A stretch of 64,000 bases of DNA from Chungangia koreensis (lineage in GTDB: Bacteria > Bacillota > Bacilli > Bacillales_A > Planococcaceae), in NCBI RefSeq assembly GCF_042651785.1, contig NZ_JBHSEC010000002.1:62001-126000 (forward strand), given 5' to 3'. The notes under the pieces are model-generated. The model had not been told where the DNA came from, did no database searches, and saw only the letters and a list, made by a program, of their open reading frames with translations. A program made the position numbers and the translations under genes. Positions 9,201 through 18,295 of this stretch are shown in pieces. Within the stretch, counting starts at the first letter, position 1. Every line of letters starts with the position of its first letter.

Positions 9201-10056
9201 GTCCTTTGAAAAATATAGTTTTCATTTTCTGCAGGAACTTGCTACCTTTAGGCTGAGTTTCCTCTTGACTATTCGTAAACTTCCGAACGATTTCTTTTAG
9301 AGCAAACGTGATATCAGATTGCGGGTAAAGTATGCTAAAAGGTTGCTGGGCTTTTACTGATTTAGAAACGGCGGGATCTTCCGGCAAAGAACCGAGCGAG
9401 AAAACTTTTTTTCCTAAGAACTTTTCCATAGCAAAGCTGATCCGGGATACTGTTTCGTCTCCTTCAGCTTTACTGCTTGCTCGATTACAGATTAAATAGA
9501 AATCTTTATCCGGATCCTTCATAAAAATGAATTTCATCATGGAATAAGCATCAGTGATCGATGTCGGTTCTGTTGTACTTATCACGATAATTTCATCAAC
9601 GGCAGTCAACAAATCAAGCGATTCTCTTGTCGCTCCTGCTCCCATGTCGAATAAGATGATGTCGTATTCCTTTTGAAAGTACTCAAAAGCTTCCATCAAT
9701 TTAGCAAATGAACGTTCTGACCAATCCATTAAATGATTTAAACCGGAACCCCCGGAGATAAAATGAAGACCATTCGGTCCTTCATGTATCAAATCTGACA
9801 CTCCACAACGGCCTTCAAGGTAATCCTGTAAATTTGAGTGAATTGTCTTACCGAGTAGAATATGTATGTTTCCCATCCCGATATCCATATCAATAAGAAT
9901 GGTTTTTTTTCCTTTAGCAGCTAATACAGAGGAAAAGTTCATTGAAAAATTACTTTTCCCAACACCGCCTTTACCACTGACAACTGCAATCGACTTTCCA
10001 AGTTCACCGTGTTCCTTCAACATTCTTAATCTCAAATTTTCAGCTTGATCACGCAT
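9193..10056 (-). CDS. flhG: Flagellar number/placement ATPase FlhG (YlxH)
   Basis: MinD/ParA-type ATPase that works with FlhF to set flagellar pattern. The deviant Walker A motif VVSGKGGVGKSNFSMNF is near residue 25, LIDMDIGMGNIHILLG near 55 and the FDMGAGATRES Walker B-like segment near 140. The ATG at 10056 (MRDQAENLRLRML) was chosen because AAGGAG lies 7 bases upstream and B. subtilis FlhG begins the same way; an in-frame extension into flhF exists but has no support. It overlaps the flhF 3' end by 8 bases. Product 287 residues, near the usual 298. Confidence 0.96.
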   Translation of the reverse strand: MRDQAENLRLRMLKEHGELGKSIAVVSGKGGVGKSNFSMNFSSVLAAKGKKTILIDMDIGMGNIHILLGKTIHSNLQDYLEGRCGVSDLIHEGPNGLHFISGGSGLNHLMDWSERSFAKLMEAFEYFQKEYDIILFDMGAGATRESLDLLTAVDEIIVISTTEPTSITDAYSMMKFIFMKDPDKDFYLICNRASSKAEGDETVSRISFAMEKFLGKKVFSLGSLPEDPAVSKSVKAQQPFSILYPQSDITFALKEIVRKFTNSQEETQPKGSKFLQKMKTIFFKGRG

Positions 10057-11176
10057 GAGAAAACTCCTTAAACAATCGGTCAATCAGTTGATCAAACGAA
10101 CCTTCTATAATATCTTCCGGGACTTCTTGCCCATCTGTATAGTACGCAAGTCCCTTATTATATTTAATCATTAAATTGAGCATAGAACCAATTGAATTTG
10201 TTTCATCCAGTTTAGTAAATATGAATTTTTCAATTGGAACGGTTGAAAACTGTTGGATTATAGATTCCATATCTTTCTCTTTACCTGTCATCGATAAAAC
10301 AAGATAGGATTCCATTTCTCGGTTAAAGTCAATCAATTCTTTCAAGTCCTGAACATATTCTTCTTCCCGATAATTCCTGCCTGCAGTATCTATGAATATT
10401 AAATCCACATGTGAAAGCTTTTCCATCGCTTTTGCAAAATCCTCAGCGGAATAGGCAACTTCTACAGGTGCTTGAAGTAAGTTGGCATAAGTCTTTAGCT
10501 GTTCAATTGCCGCAATACGATATGTATCTGTTGTAACGAATCCAACCTTTTTCTTCTGTTCAAGCATTGCCCTTGCAGCCATTTTCGCAATGGTCGTAGT
10601 CTTTCCAACGCCTGTCGGACCCACTACATTAATGTATTTCTTCTCAAAGTTAGTTCCGCCAAAAGGCAATTCTTTCATATTTTGCAGGAGCACCTTTTTG
10701 GAGATTTCCAATTGATCTTCCGGGTGTAGCTCAATGTTTTTAGCTGAAGTTACCCGAAGCAGTTCATCCCCAATTAGCTTGACTAGCCAATCTGAAAGTT
10801 CCGCATCAGTCAAATACTCCAAAATAGGTTTTATGGAATCAGGATAAATATCAACAGTAACAGGACGTTGTATATTTTGGACCATTCTTTTTAACTCTAA
10901 AAGCTCTTTCTTCATCTCTATCGATTCTTCAGATCCTGAAGAGTGAAGTGGTTGGACTTTTTGTGTTGCAGGTAAATCCACAGATTCAGTTGAAGGAGCA
11001 TCGTATACCTTATCGTAGCCCGCGACAACTTCAAATGACTTTTGTTTAAACAGGCCAAAAAAACCTTTTGAATAGACGACTTCTGAACTGAGTATGACAG
11101 CGTCATCCCCAAAATCTCCACGCACTTTTTTCATCGCTTCGACCATGGAAGGTGCCTTATATCGTTTCATTTTCAT
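10049..11176 (-). CDS. flhF: SRP-type GTPase FlhF
   Basis: Third member of the Ffh/FtsY GTPase group, which marks flagellar assembly sites and recruits early basal-body proteins. The N-terminal B domain (1-90) contains MKKVRGDFGDDAVILS; the NG domain follows with G1 [13 protein letters not shown] near residue 185, DTYRIAAIEQL, G3 DTAGRNY near 270 and G4 TKLDET near 325. Length 375 matches B. subtilis (366). It overlaps flhA by 4 bases (ATGA) and flhG, its regulator, follows directly. Confidence 0.97.
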   Translation of the reverse strand: MKMKRYKAPSMVEAMKKVRGDFGDDAVILSSEVVYSKGFFGLFKQKSFEVVAGYDKVYDAPSTESVDLPATQKVQPLHSSGSEESIEMKKELLELKRMVQNIQRPVTVDIYPDSIKPILEYLTDAELSDWLVKLIGDELLRVTSAKNIELHPEDQLEISKKVLLQNMKELPFGGTNFEKKYINVVGPTGVGKTTTIAKMAARAMLEQKKKVGFVTTDTYRIAAIEQLKTYANLLQAPVEVAYSAEDFAKAMEKLSHVDLIFIDTAGRNYREEEYVQDLKELIDFNREMESYLVLSMTGKEKDMESIIQQFSTVPIEKFIFTKLDETNSIGSMLNLMIKYNKGLAYYTDGQEVPEDIIEGSFDQLIDRLFKEFSHA

Positions 11177-13206
11177 GCGACATTCACCACTCCTACACTT
11201 TGCACTTCAATCATCGATTCTAGTTCGTTGTATGAAAGAATCGGAATCTGAGGGAAGTAACGTTCCGTAATTTGGCGTAAATACATTCTAATTGCCGGAG
11301 AGCAAAGAACAACTGGTGTTTGATCCATCAAGGAAACCCGTTCAACTTCCTGAGCAATAGATTCTAAAATGTGCTGGGAGTCATTTGGATCGATAGATAA
11401 AAAGTTCCCCTGCTCCGTTTGCTGAATATGATCAGCAATCAGCTTTTCTACTCTTCCAGAAACGGTCAAGACTTTTAATGTCTTACCGTCCCCGGCATAC
11501 TGATTTGTAATTTGACGAGCGAGCGCCTGCCTTACATATTCCGTTAATAGATCTACATCAGAAGTATACTTCGAATAATCAGCAAGCGTTTCAAAGATAA
11601 TGGGCAAGTTTCGGATGGACACATGTTCCCGGAGCAACTTTGCCAGGACCTTTTGAATCTCTCCAATGGATAAAGGTGTAGGAGTCAATTCCTCTACTAA
11701 AATCGGGTAAGACTCCCGCATATGGTCGATCAATTGTTTCGTTTCCTGTCTTCCCAACAATTCGTGCGCATTAGCACGGATAATTTCGGTCATATGAGTA
11801 GAAACAACACTTGGCGGATCTACGACGGTGTAACCCAGCATTTCAGCTTCTTCCTTTACAGATTCAGTAATCCATTTGGCAGGTAAGCCAAAAGACGGTT
11901 CAATCGTATCTATTCCTTCGATCATATCTTGATCATCCGGGCTCATCGCTAAATAGTGGTCTAACAGGAGTTCTCCTCTTGCCATTTCACTTCCTTTAAC
12001 CTTGATACGGTATTCGTTTGGTTGTAGCTGAATATTATCACGGATCCGAACAACCGGAATTACCATGCCGAGTTCCAAGGCAAGTTGCCTGCGGATCATG
12101 ACTACCCGGTCGAGGAGATCTCCCCCCTGTGAAGTATCAACAAGCGGAATCAGGCCATAGCCAAATTCAAACTCGATCGGATCGACATTCAAAAGATTAA
12201 TGACATTTTCCGGACTTTTCAATCCATCGGTCGTCTCTTCCTCTTCATGCATTTCTATTTCTTCAGGATCTGTCACTTTAGCTCTACCCATGAAAAATCC
12301 TCCGGTTGCCAAAGCTAAAGCGATCGGGATAGTAAGTAGATCCGTAATAGGAGTGGCCACTCCAAGCAATAGAATGGTAGCTGCAGCAACATAGAGGAGC
12401 TTAGGTTGGGCAAACAATTGACGGGTGATGTCTGACCCCAAATTCCCTTCGGATGCAGCACGCGTTACTACAATACCCGTAGCAGTGGAAATAAGTAACG
12501 CCGGTATTTGGGATACAATCCCGTCCCCGACTGTTAATTGTGAGAAAAGAGCAGCGGCTTCACTAAAAGGTAAGCCCAATTGGACAACACCGATGATCAT
12601 ACCGACAACCAGGTTGATCAGTACGATGATAATTCCAGCAATAGCATCCCCTTTAACGAACTTGGTTGCACCATCCATCGCTCCGTAGAAATCCGCTTCT
12701 CTGCTTACATTTTCACGTCTTCTTCTTGCTTCTGTTTCCGATATCATACCGGCATTTAAATCAGCGTCGATACTCATCTGTTTACCAGGCATTGCGTCGA
12801 GGGTGAAACGAGCAGCCACTTCTGCAACCCGTTCGGAACCCTTTGTAATGACAATGAATTGGATGATGACAAGAATGGTAAACACAACTAGTCCGACGAT
12901 TACATTTCCACCGACAACGAATGTTCCGAAGGTTTCAACTACCCCACCAGCATGTCCTTCACTTAAAATCGCCCGTGTGGTGGAGACGTTTAATCCTAAT
13001 CTAAATAAGGTAAGAAGGAGTAATAACGTCGGAAAGATTGAAAATTGAAGTGCTTCTTGCATATTCATGGAAGTCAAAAGGACTAACAATGCAAGTGTAA
13101 TATTAATAATTATTAGGAAACTTAGCAGCCAAGGAGGCAGCGGGATTATGAGCATCGCCACGATCATAATGACAGCTCCAAGCACCCCTATATCTCGAAA
13201 TTGCAT
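11173..13206 (-). CDS. flhA: Flagellar export gate protein FlhA
   Basis: Core of the type III flagellar export gate: about eight transmembrane helices in residues 1-330 and a large cytoplasmic domain (about 345-677) that docks chaperones and substrates. The FHIPEP-family signature region is visible as RFTLDAMPGKQMSIDADLNAG near residue 135-155. Length 677 equals the B. subtilis protein. GGAGAGGGAAAC precedes the ATG. It is flanked by flhB and flhF in canonical order. Confidence 0.98.
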   Translation of the reverse strand: MQFRDIGVLGAVIMIVAMLIIPLPPWLLSFLIIINITLALLVLLTSMNMQEALQFSIFPTLLLLLTLFRLGLNVSTTRAILSEGHAGGVVETFGTFVVGGNVIVGLVVFTILVIIQFIVITKGSERVAEVAARFTLDAMPGKQMSIDADLNAGMISETEARRRRENVSREADFYGAMDGATKFVKGDAIAGIIIVLINLVVGMIIGVVQLGLPFSEAAALFSQLTVGDGIVSQIPALLISTATGIVVTRAASEGNLGSDITRQLFAQPKLLYVAAATILLLGVATPITDLLTIPIALALATGGFFMGRAKVTDPEEIEMHEEEETTDGLKSPENVINLLNVDPIEFEFGYGLIPLVDTSQGGDLLDRVVMIRRQLALELGMVIPVVRIRDNIQLQPNEYRIKVKGSEMARGELLLDHYLAMSPDDQDMIEGIDTIEPSFGLPAKWITESVKEEAEMLGYTVVDPPSVVSTHMTEIIRANAHELLGRQETKQLIDHMRESYPILVEELTPTPLSIGEIQKVLAKLLREHVSIRNLPIIFETLADYSKYTSDVDLLTEYVRQALARQITNQYAGDGKTLKVLTVSGRVEKLIADHIQQTEQGNFLSIDPNDSQHILESIAQEVERVSLMDQTPVVLCSPAIRMYLRQITERYFPQIPILSYNELESMIEVQSVGVVNVA

Positions 13207-13226
13207 GTTTCCCTCTCCTGTCCAAC

Positions 13227-14306
13227 TTAAATTTTTCGTTTAATACGGTAAACATAGGCAAGAATTTCCGCGACTGCCCGGAAAAATTCTTCCGGCACGG
13301 AATCGCCGATTTCCACTTGATCATACATAGACCTCGCAAGCGGCCGGTTTTCCACCATTACTACATCGTTTTCTTTGGCGATTAACTTTATCTTTTGGGC
13401 AACGAAATCTGCCCCTTTCGCTACGACAACTGGCGCATCATTCTTTGACTCATCGTATTTCAAAGCGATGGCAAAGTGGGTCGGGTTCGTAATAACTACA
13501 TCAGCGTTCGGAACTTCTTGCATCATACGCCTCATCGCCATTTCTCTTTGTGTTTGTTTAATACGGGATTTGATCAAAGGATCACCTTCCGTATTTTTAT
13601 GTTCATCCTTTATATCCTGTTTGGACATACGGAGATTTTTTTCATAGTCGAATCGCTGATAGAAATAATCCAAAACCGCAATGAACAATAGTACAAATGC
13701 AGCGGCAATCCCCATAATCGCAGTTAATCTCGCTACTGTATGGAGAGATTCCCATGGACTTTTAAAAGATAGCGAAAGTACAGATTCAATATTCATCCAT
13801 AGAATGAGAAACGTTACGGTACCTATAAGAGTAATTTTTAAAATAGATTTTATGAGTTCAATAATTGCCCGTAACGAGAAGATCCGTTTCAATCCCTTTA
13901 TGGGATCAATCTTTTTTAAATCAAACTTTAATGGTTCTGCGGTAAACAGCAATCCGAATTGCAGAAAGTTACCAGCTACTCCGCCAATTACCGCGATGGC
14001 CATGACCGGTAAAATGATGATCGCCATCTCAAACAAAATATCTGTGAATAACACCATGACCGTTTCAATCGATAACGTTTCCATCAATGTATATTTCGAA
14101 ATAGATTCATGAAAAAAGTTTAAAAAGTTATCAAACATTGACCGGCCTGCAAATAAAAGAAATAAGAAAACAGATAATAAGACAATAGCACTTGTAATAT
14201 CCTGACTTTTAACAACTTGGCCTTTTTTCCTTGCATCTTGACGTTTTTTCGGAGTGGCTTTCTCTGTTTTTTCCCCCGCAAAATATTGCAAATCTAATCG
14301 GAGCAT
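13227..14306 (-). CDS. flhB: Flagellar export protein FlhB, autocleaving specificity switch
   Basis: Export-gate component that changes substrate specificity from rod/hook to filament proteins. Residues 1-220 hold four membrane helices; the cytoplasmic part carries the autocleavage motif NPTH with Asn274 (VVITNPTHFAIALKYD), so cleavage leaves a C-terminal peptide of about 85 residues. That peptide (NDAPVVVAKGADF through SVPEEFFRAVAEILAYVYR) strongly resembles the separate small protein YlqH at 39963-40250 of this window. Length 359 equals the family norm. Confidence 0.98.
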   Translation of the reverse strand: MLRLDLQYFAGEKTEKATPKKRQDARKKGQVVKSQDITSAIVLLSVFLFLLFAGRSMFDNFLNFFHESISKYTLMETLSIETVMVLFTDILFEMAIIILPVMAIAVIGGVAGNFLQFGLLFTAEPLKFDLKKIDPIKGLKRIFSLRAIIELIKSILKITLIGTVTFLILWMNIESVLSLSFKSPWESLHTVARLTAIMGIAAAFVLLFIAVLDYFYQRFDYEKNLRMSKQDIKDEHKNTEGDPLIKSRIKQTQREMAMRRMMQEVPNADVVITNPTHFAIALKYDESKNDAPVVVAKGADFVAQKIKLIAKENDVVMVENRPLARSMYDQVEIGDSVPEEFFRAVAEILAYVYRIKRKI

Positions 14307-14311
14307 CGTTT

Positions 14312-15094
14312 TTAGCCACCCCCTAAAATCATCATAAGATCCCGCATACTGACTATCATAAATTCAAAAAGGTTCTTCATAACAGCAATCATGACACCCA
14401 TCATGATAAACAATACAATGAAACTGACTCCGATTTTGATCGGAAAACCGACTACAAAGATGTTTAACTGTGGTACCGTCCGAGCAATAATTCCGAGAGC
14501 AAGGTCCACAAGGAATAAACAAGCGACGACTGGTATGGACATTTGGAAAGCAATGGCAAAGACTGCTCCGAATGTCTTCATAATTTGACCGACGAAAGCT
14601 TCACTTCCAAAGTTCAACCCTGAATCCATTGGTATAAATTGATAACTGTAAAAAATTCCGTCAAGCAACAAATGATGACCGTTTAAAGATAATAACAGGA
14701 GAAAGGACATCACATTGAAGAACTGACCGAGCAAGGGCGATTGCGCACCCGTCTGCGGATCAATTACGTTCGCAATGGCAAATCCCATTTGAAAGTCAAT
14801 GAAACCTCCGGCCATTTGAATAGCCGACATAATGATTGCGGCAAAGAGCCCGATTCCAAGTCCGACCATTGCTTCCTTGAGAATTAACAGAATGTATTCC
14901 CCGTTCACCTCTAAAGCCCCGATATCCAGCGTAAAATACATAATGTAGGAAAGGAATGCGGCTATTCCGATCCTTTGGACTGTGGGGATCGTACGGTATG
15001 AAAAAAATGGCATTGCAATAAAAAATGCACTGACTCTTACTAAGATTAGTAGAAATGCAGTGATGTTCGGCAGGCCTTCCAACAATTCAATCAT
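14312..15094 (-). CDS. fliR: Flagellar export gate protein FliR
   Basis: Integral membrane component of the FliP-FliQ-FliR export channel. The 260-residue protein is almost entirely hydrophobic with six predicted membrane segments and the conserved GFAIANVIDPQTGAQSPLLG loop near residue 105-125. It begins 4 bases after fliQ and ends 5 bases before flhB, the standard Bacillus order. Confidence 0.97.
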   Translation of the reverse strand: MIELLEGLPNITAFLLILVRVSAFFIAMPFFSYRTIPTVQRIGIAAFLSYIMYFTLDIGALEVNGEYILLILKEAMVGLGIGLFAAIIMSAIQMAGGFIDFQMGFAIANVIDPQTGAQSPLLGQFFNVMSFLLLLSLNGHHLLLDGIFYSYQFIPMDSGLNFGSEAFVGQIMKTFGAVFAIAFQMSIPVVACLFLVDLALGIIARTVPQLNIFVVGFPIKIGVSFIVLFIMMGVMIAVMKNLFEFMIVSMRDLMMILGGG

Positions 15095-15098
15095 CTAA

Positions 15099-15377
15099 TC
15101 ACCCGATATAGCGGGACAGATTATCAAATATGTCTTTTGCATATGTTGTAATCTGTGCCAGCATCCATGGACCGAAGAATACGATTCCAACTAAAACCGC
15201 AATGATTTTCGGAACAAACGCCAATGTCTGTTCTTGAATTTGAGTTGTTGCTTGAAAAATACTGACGAGCAAACCTGTTATTAAGGCGATCAGCAGCAAA
15301 GGACCCGATATGATCAGCACCATCCAGACAGCACGTTCGGCTATCGATATGACCAATTCTCCGGACAAATTTATCAA
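15099..15377 (-). CDS. fliQ: Flagellar export gate protein FliQ
   Basis: Small two-helix membrane subunit of the export gate. The 92-residue sequence has the family pattern: a first helix at about residues 14-38, the conserved FQATTQIQEQTLAFVPKI linker (about 42-59), and a second helix to residue 77. The size (about 89 in B. subtilis) and the place between fliP and fliR confirm it. Confidence 0.97.
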   Translation of the reverse strand: MINLSGELVISIAERAVWMVLIISGPLLLIALITGLLVSIFQATTQIQEQTLAFVPKIIAVLVGIVFFGPWMLAQITTYAKDIFDNLSRYIG

Positions 15378-15380
15378 CCC

Positions 15381-16046
15381 CTAAAAGCTTTGAAGCAATG
15401 ATTTGAAAACTAAGTGCCAGCCATCTACCAAAACAAATAACAAGATTTTAAACGGCAATGAAATCATGACGGGTGGAAGCATCATCATCCCCATGGACAT
15501 TAGAACACTTGCTACGATCATATCGATGACAAGGAATGGGATGAAAATCATGAAGCCCATCTGGAATGCGGTTTTAATTTCACTTAAAGCAAAAGCAGGG
15601 ACAAGGTGAGACATCGGGACTTCTTCTAAAGATGCAGGTCTTTCGGCACCAGAATACGATAGGAATAATTCCAAGTCCTTCTGTCTCGTATGTTCGCTCA
15701 TAAATTCCTTAAATGGGATTACGGCACGATCATACGCTTCATCCAACGTGATTTCCTCATCGAATAACGGCGTAAGCGCTTGTTCGTTAACTTGCTGCAG
15801 CGTAGGCGCCATGACAAAGAAAGTCAGGAACATAGCTAAGCCGATAATGACTTGGTTAGGTGGCATCTGTTGTGTTGCCAAAGCCGTTCTTGTGAAGGAA
15901 AGGACGATGACAATCCGGGCAAAGGATGTCATTAATAATAGAATTCCTGGTGCAATCGATAATACCGTCAGAAGTAGAAGTAATTTGATGGAAGTTGAAA
16001 CTGATGAAGGATCAGTGTCAGAAAATAGCTGAACGAAATCTTCCAT
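15381..16046 (-). CDS. fliP: Flagellar export gate protein FliP
   Basis: Pore-forming subunit of the flagellar export gate. From the ATG at 16046 (MEDFVQLFSDTD) the product is 221 residues, the same as in B. subtilis; an in-frame extension upstream lies inside fliO and is not favoured. This ATG overlaps the fliO stop (TAATG) with AGGGGGA upstream. Conserved motifs are SFARIVIVLSFTRTALATQ, MPPNQVIIGLA and the C-terminal MMLPPVMISLPFKILLFVL membrane segment. Confidence 0.97.
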   Translation of the reverse strand: MEDFVQLFSDTDPSSVSTSIKLLLLLTVLSIAPGILLLMTSFARIVIVLSFTRTALATQQMPPNQVIIGLAMFLTFFVMAPTLQQVNEQALTPLFDEEITLDEAYDRAVIPFKEFMSEHTRQKDLELFLSYSGAERPASLEEVPMSHLVPAFALSEIKTAFQMGFMIFIPFLVIDMIVASVLMSMGMMMLPPVMISLPFKILLFVLVDGWHLVFKSLLQSF

Positions 16047-16723
16047 TAGTCCTGGTCCCCCTTCTTCCAATCCTCAATGCCTTTTTTCCTGCTATCTTTC
16101 AGTTCTTTCAATCGTTGCTGAAACACATCCTGAAACTTGGATTCGGAATCAGTCGATTTTAATTGTCCTGATTTTCCTTTTAGGGATTCCCAAACTTCTG
16201 CGATAAAAGGAAGAGGAGCTGTTGATTCACGTTCCTCGAAATTTTTCTGGAATTTTTCAATCTCTGCAGGATCAGTAATTTCCTTTAATAAGGTTATATC
16301 CTCCCCTACGCCTACTAAGTAGAAGCTGCTTCCAATTTCAAGGACCTGGACTGATTTATGCTGCCCTAAGTTAATTCCTCCGTGGTTTTGGATCAAACGG
16401 TTTTTTTGGTATTGCAAGTTCCGCTTGTTCACAAATCGTAGTAAGCCGTACAACAAACCAACGACAAACAATAACGCAAACAACATTTTTAAATAGTCCC
16501 ACAAAGAAAGACTGACAGTCCCGGAGTCAGATTGCTCATCTTCTGCTGGGCTGTCAGGTCGGTCATTGCCGGAATCAGTCCGGTCACTTCCATCTGAATT
16601 TGGATCTGGCTGTTTATACCAATCAGACACCGGTGCGTTGGGGGATGCTGACACCAACTGTACGGGTTGAAGCACAAGGAGCAATAGCATAACCGATACT
16701 AATGTAATTAGCCTATTTACCAT
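16046..16723 (-). CDS. fliO: Flagellar biosynthesis protein FliO (FliZ type)
   Basis: Membrane scaffold that promotes assembly of the FliP ring. The 225-residue protein starts with a cleavable-looking signal sequence (residues 1-26, ending VSASP), followed by a short Asp/Ser-rich extracytoplasmic segment (30-70), a membrane helix at about 75-95 and a cytoplasmic domain with GGINLGQHKSVQVLEIG, the FliO core. This is the long Bacillus form formerly called FliZ (219 residues). The TAA stop overlaps fliP. Confidence 0.93.
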   Translation of the reverse strand: MVNRLITLVSVMLLLLVLQPVQLVSASPNAPVSDWYKQPDPNSDGSDRTDSGNDRPDSPAEDEQSDSGTVSLSLWDYLKMLFALLFVVGLLYGLLRFVNKRNLQYQKNRLIQNHGGINLGQHKSVQVLEIGSSFYLVGVGEDITLLKEITDPAEIEKFQKNFEERESTAPLPFIAEVWESLKGKSGQLKSTDSESKFQDVFQQRLKELKDSRKKGIEDWKKGDQD

Positions 16724-16729
16724 TCTTGC

Positions 16730-17092
16730 TTATCCTAATGCTTTTTGGATCGCTTCTACGACGCGGTCAGCCTGGAAAGGCTTCACGATAAAATCCTTAG
16801 CTCCAGCTTGGATAGCATCAATGACCATCGCCTGTTGGCCCATAGCTGAACACATAATAATAACAGCACTCGGATCCTTTTCTTTGATTGATTTTAAAGC
16901 GGCAATGCCATCCATTTCCGGCATCGTTATGTCCATCGTGACAAGATCAGGTTTCAGTTCATTGTACTTTTCAACAGCTTGAGCGCCGTCTGCAGCTTCC
17001 CCTACAACCTCGAAGCCGTTCTTCGTTAAGATATCTTTAATCATCATGCGCATGAATGCTGCATCGTCCACAATTAGGATGCGTTTTGACAT
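16730..17092 (-). CDS. cheY: Chemotaxis response regulator CheY
   Basis: Single-domain receiver that, when phosphorylated by CheA, binds the flagellar switch. The 120-residue protein has the acidic pair Asp9-Asp10, phospho-acceptor Asp54 (VTMDITMPEMDG), the conserved Ser/Thr in CSAMGQ and Lys in FIVKPF near residue 104. It lies directly after fliY, whose product removes its phosphate at the motor. Confidence 0.98.
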   Translation of the reverse strand: MSKRILIVDDAAFMRMMIKDILTKNGFEVVGEAADGAQAVEKYNELKPDLVTMDITMPEMDGIAALKSIKEKDPSAVIIMCSAMGQQAMVIDAIQAGAKDFIVKPFQADRVVEAIQKALG

Positions 17093-17113
17093 GGTTGTTC
17101 CCCCTTAAACTAA

Positions 17114-18295
17114 TTAGCGTAAATTATTTAGACGATCTGCCTGACTAACGATATCCGTTATGCGGACACCGAAGTTTTCATCTATGACAACGACTTCGCC
17201 CTTTGCGATGAGCCGGCTATTGACAAGTATATCAACAGGCTCACCGGCAAGCTTATCCAGTTCGATAATCGAACCGCCGGTCAGCTCAAGAATTTCTTTT
17301 ACGGACCGTTTTGTTCTGCCAAGTTCAACTGTGACTTGAAGCGGAATATCGTACAGCATATTTAAATTCCTGCTTTCAACCGTGTTAGCCCCAGGAGCTT
17401 CAAAGCTCGCAAACTGTGCTGATTGCACTTCCACTTGCTGTGTCTGTTTACGTGGCATTTGTTGTTGAGGTTGTTGAACGTATTGCGGTTGAGCAGGCTG
17501 TTGCTCAGAATGAGTACCACCAAATGAATTCAATTGTTCAGTTACTCTCGAATTCACAACTGGCGGTTCTTCGAATGCAGTAGCTGCCGCTTCTTCCTCC
17601 TGATCATTCATCAAAGAAGCAACAATGTTCTTGGCGAATTGCAAAGGTTGAAGCTGCATAATATCAGAATCTATCAAGCTACCTACTCTCAAATTAAAAG
17701 AGACCTTCACTAAAAGATCCTCTTCAGGAATGGTTTCTTTCCCTTCGTCTTCTTTTACATTTAACAGATTGATCGACGGAGGAGATATATCAACCTTCTT
17801 ATTAAATACTGTCGACATGGACGTTGCAGCTGAGCCCATCATTTGATTCATGGCTTCTTGAACCGCACTCAATTGGATTTCATTTAATTCGTCGCTTGGT
17901 GACGTACCGTCTCCTCCAAGCATCAAGTCTGCAATAATCGCAGCATCACTTTGCTTAATGACTAATAAGTTCATACCCTCTAAACCTGATGTATATTTAA
18001 CCTGAATCGCTACATACGGTTGTGGGAACTCATCCTCCAAGTTTGCACGATTAATCATCGCGATCGAAGGAGTTGTAATATCTACTTTTTGTCCGAGTAA
18101 AGACGATAGGGCTGTTGCAGAACTTCCGAATGAAATATTACCGATTTCACCTAATGCATCTTGTTCGAATGACTCTAAATAATCATCTACATTCATCGCA
18201 TTCTGATTAGACGTCGATACGGTTTCCATATCACCTATAGATTCACCGCGCAGCAACGCTTCAATCTCCTCCTGAGAAAGCATACCATCATTCAT
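17114..18295 (-). CDS. fliY: Flagellar switch protein / CheY-P phosphatase FliY
   Basis: Switch component of Bacillus type that fuses a CheY-P-binding N-terminus (MLSQEEIEALLRG, like FliM), a CheC-like phosphatase domain with LGEIGNISFGSSATA (residues 50-64) and a second helix VQEAMNQMMGSAATS (near 147), a Gln/Pro-rich linker (about 260-300), and a C-terminal FliN/SpoA domain from about residue 310 to 393. Length 393 compares with 378 in B. subtilis. The start overlaps fliM by 8 bases; GGAGGAG precedes the ATG. Confidence 0.98.
   Translation of the reverse strand: MNDGMLSQEEIEALLRGESIGDMETVSTSNQNAMNVDDYLESFEQDALGEIGNISFGSSATALSSLLGQKVDITTPSIAMINRANLEDEFPQPYVAIQVKYTSGLEGMNLLVIKQSDAAIIADLMLGGDGTSPSDELNEIQLSAVQEAMNQMMGSAATSMSTVFNKKVDISPPSINLLNVKEDEGKETIPEEDLLVKVSFNLRVGSLIDSDIMQLQPLQFAKNIVASLMNDQEEEAAATAFEEPPVVNSRVTEQLNSFGGTHSEQQPAQPQYVQQPQQQMPRKQTQQVEVQSAQFASFEAPGANTVESRNLNMLYDIPLQVTVELGRTKRSVKEILELTGGSIIELDKLAGEPVDILVNSRLIAKGEVVVIDENFGVRITDIVSQADRLNNLR

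Noticed and set aside
13103..13339. Minus-strand frame of 78 codons at the flhA-flhB junction
   Set aside because: It lies in another frame across two well-defined genes and has no independent start signal.
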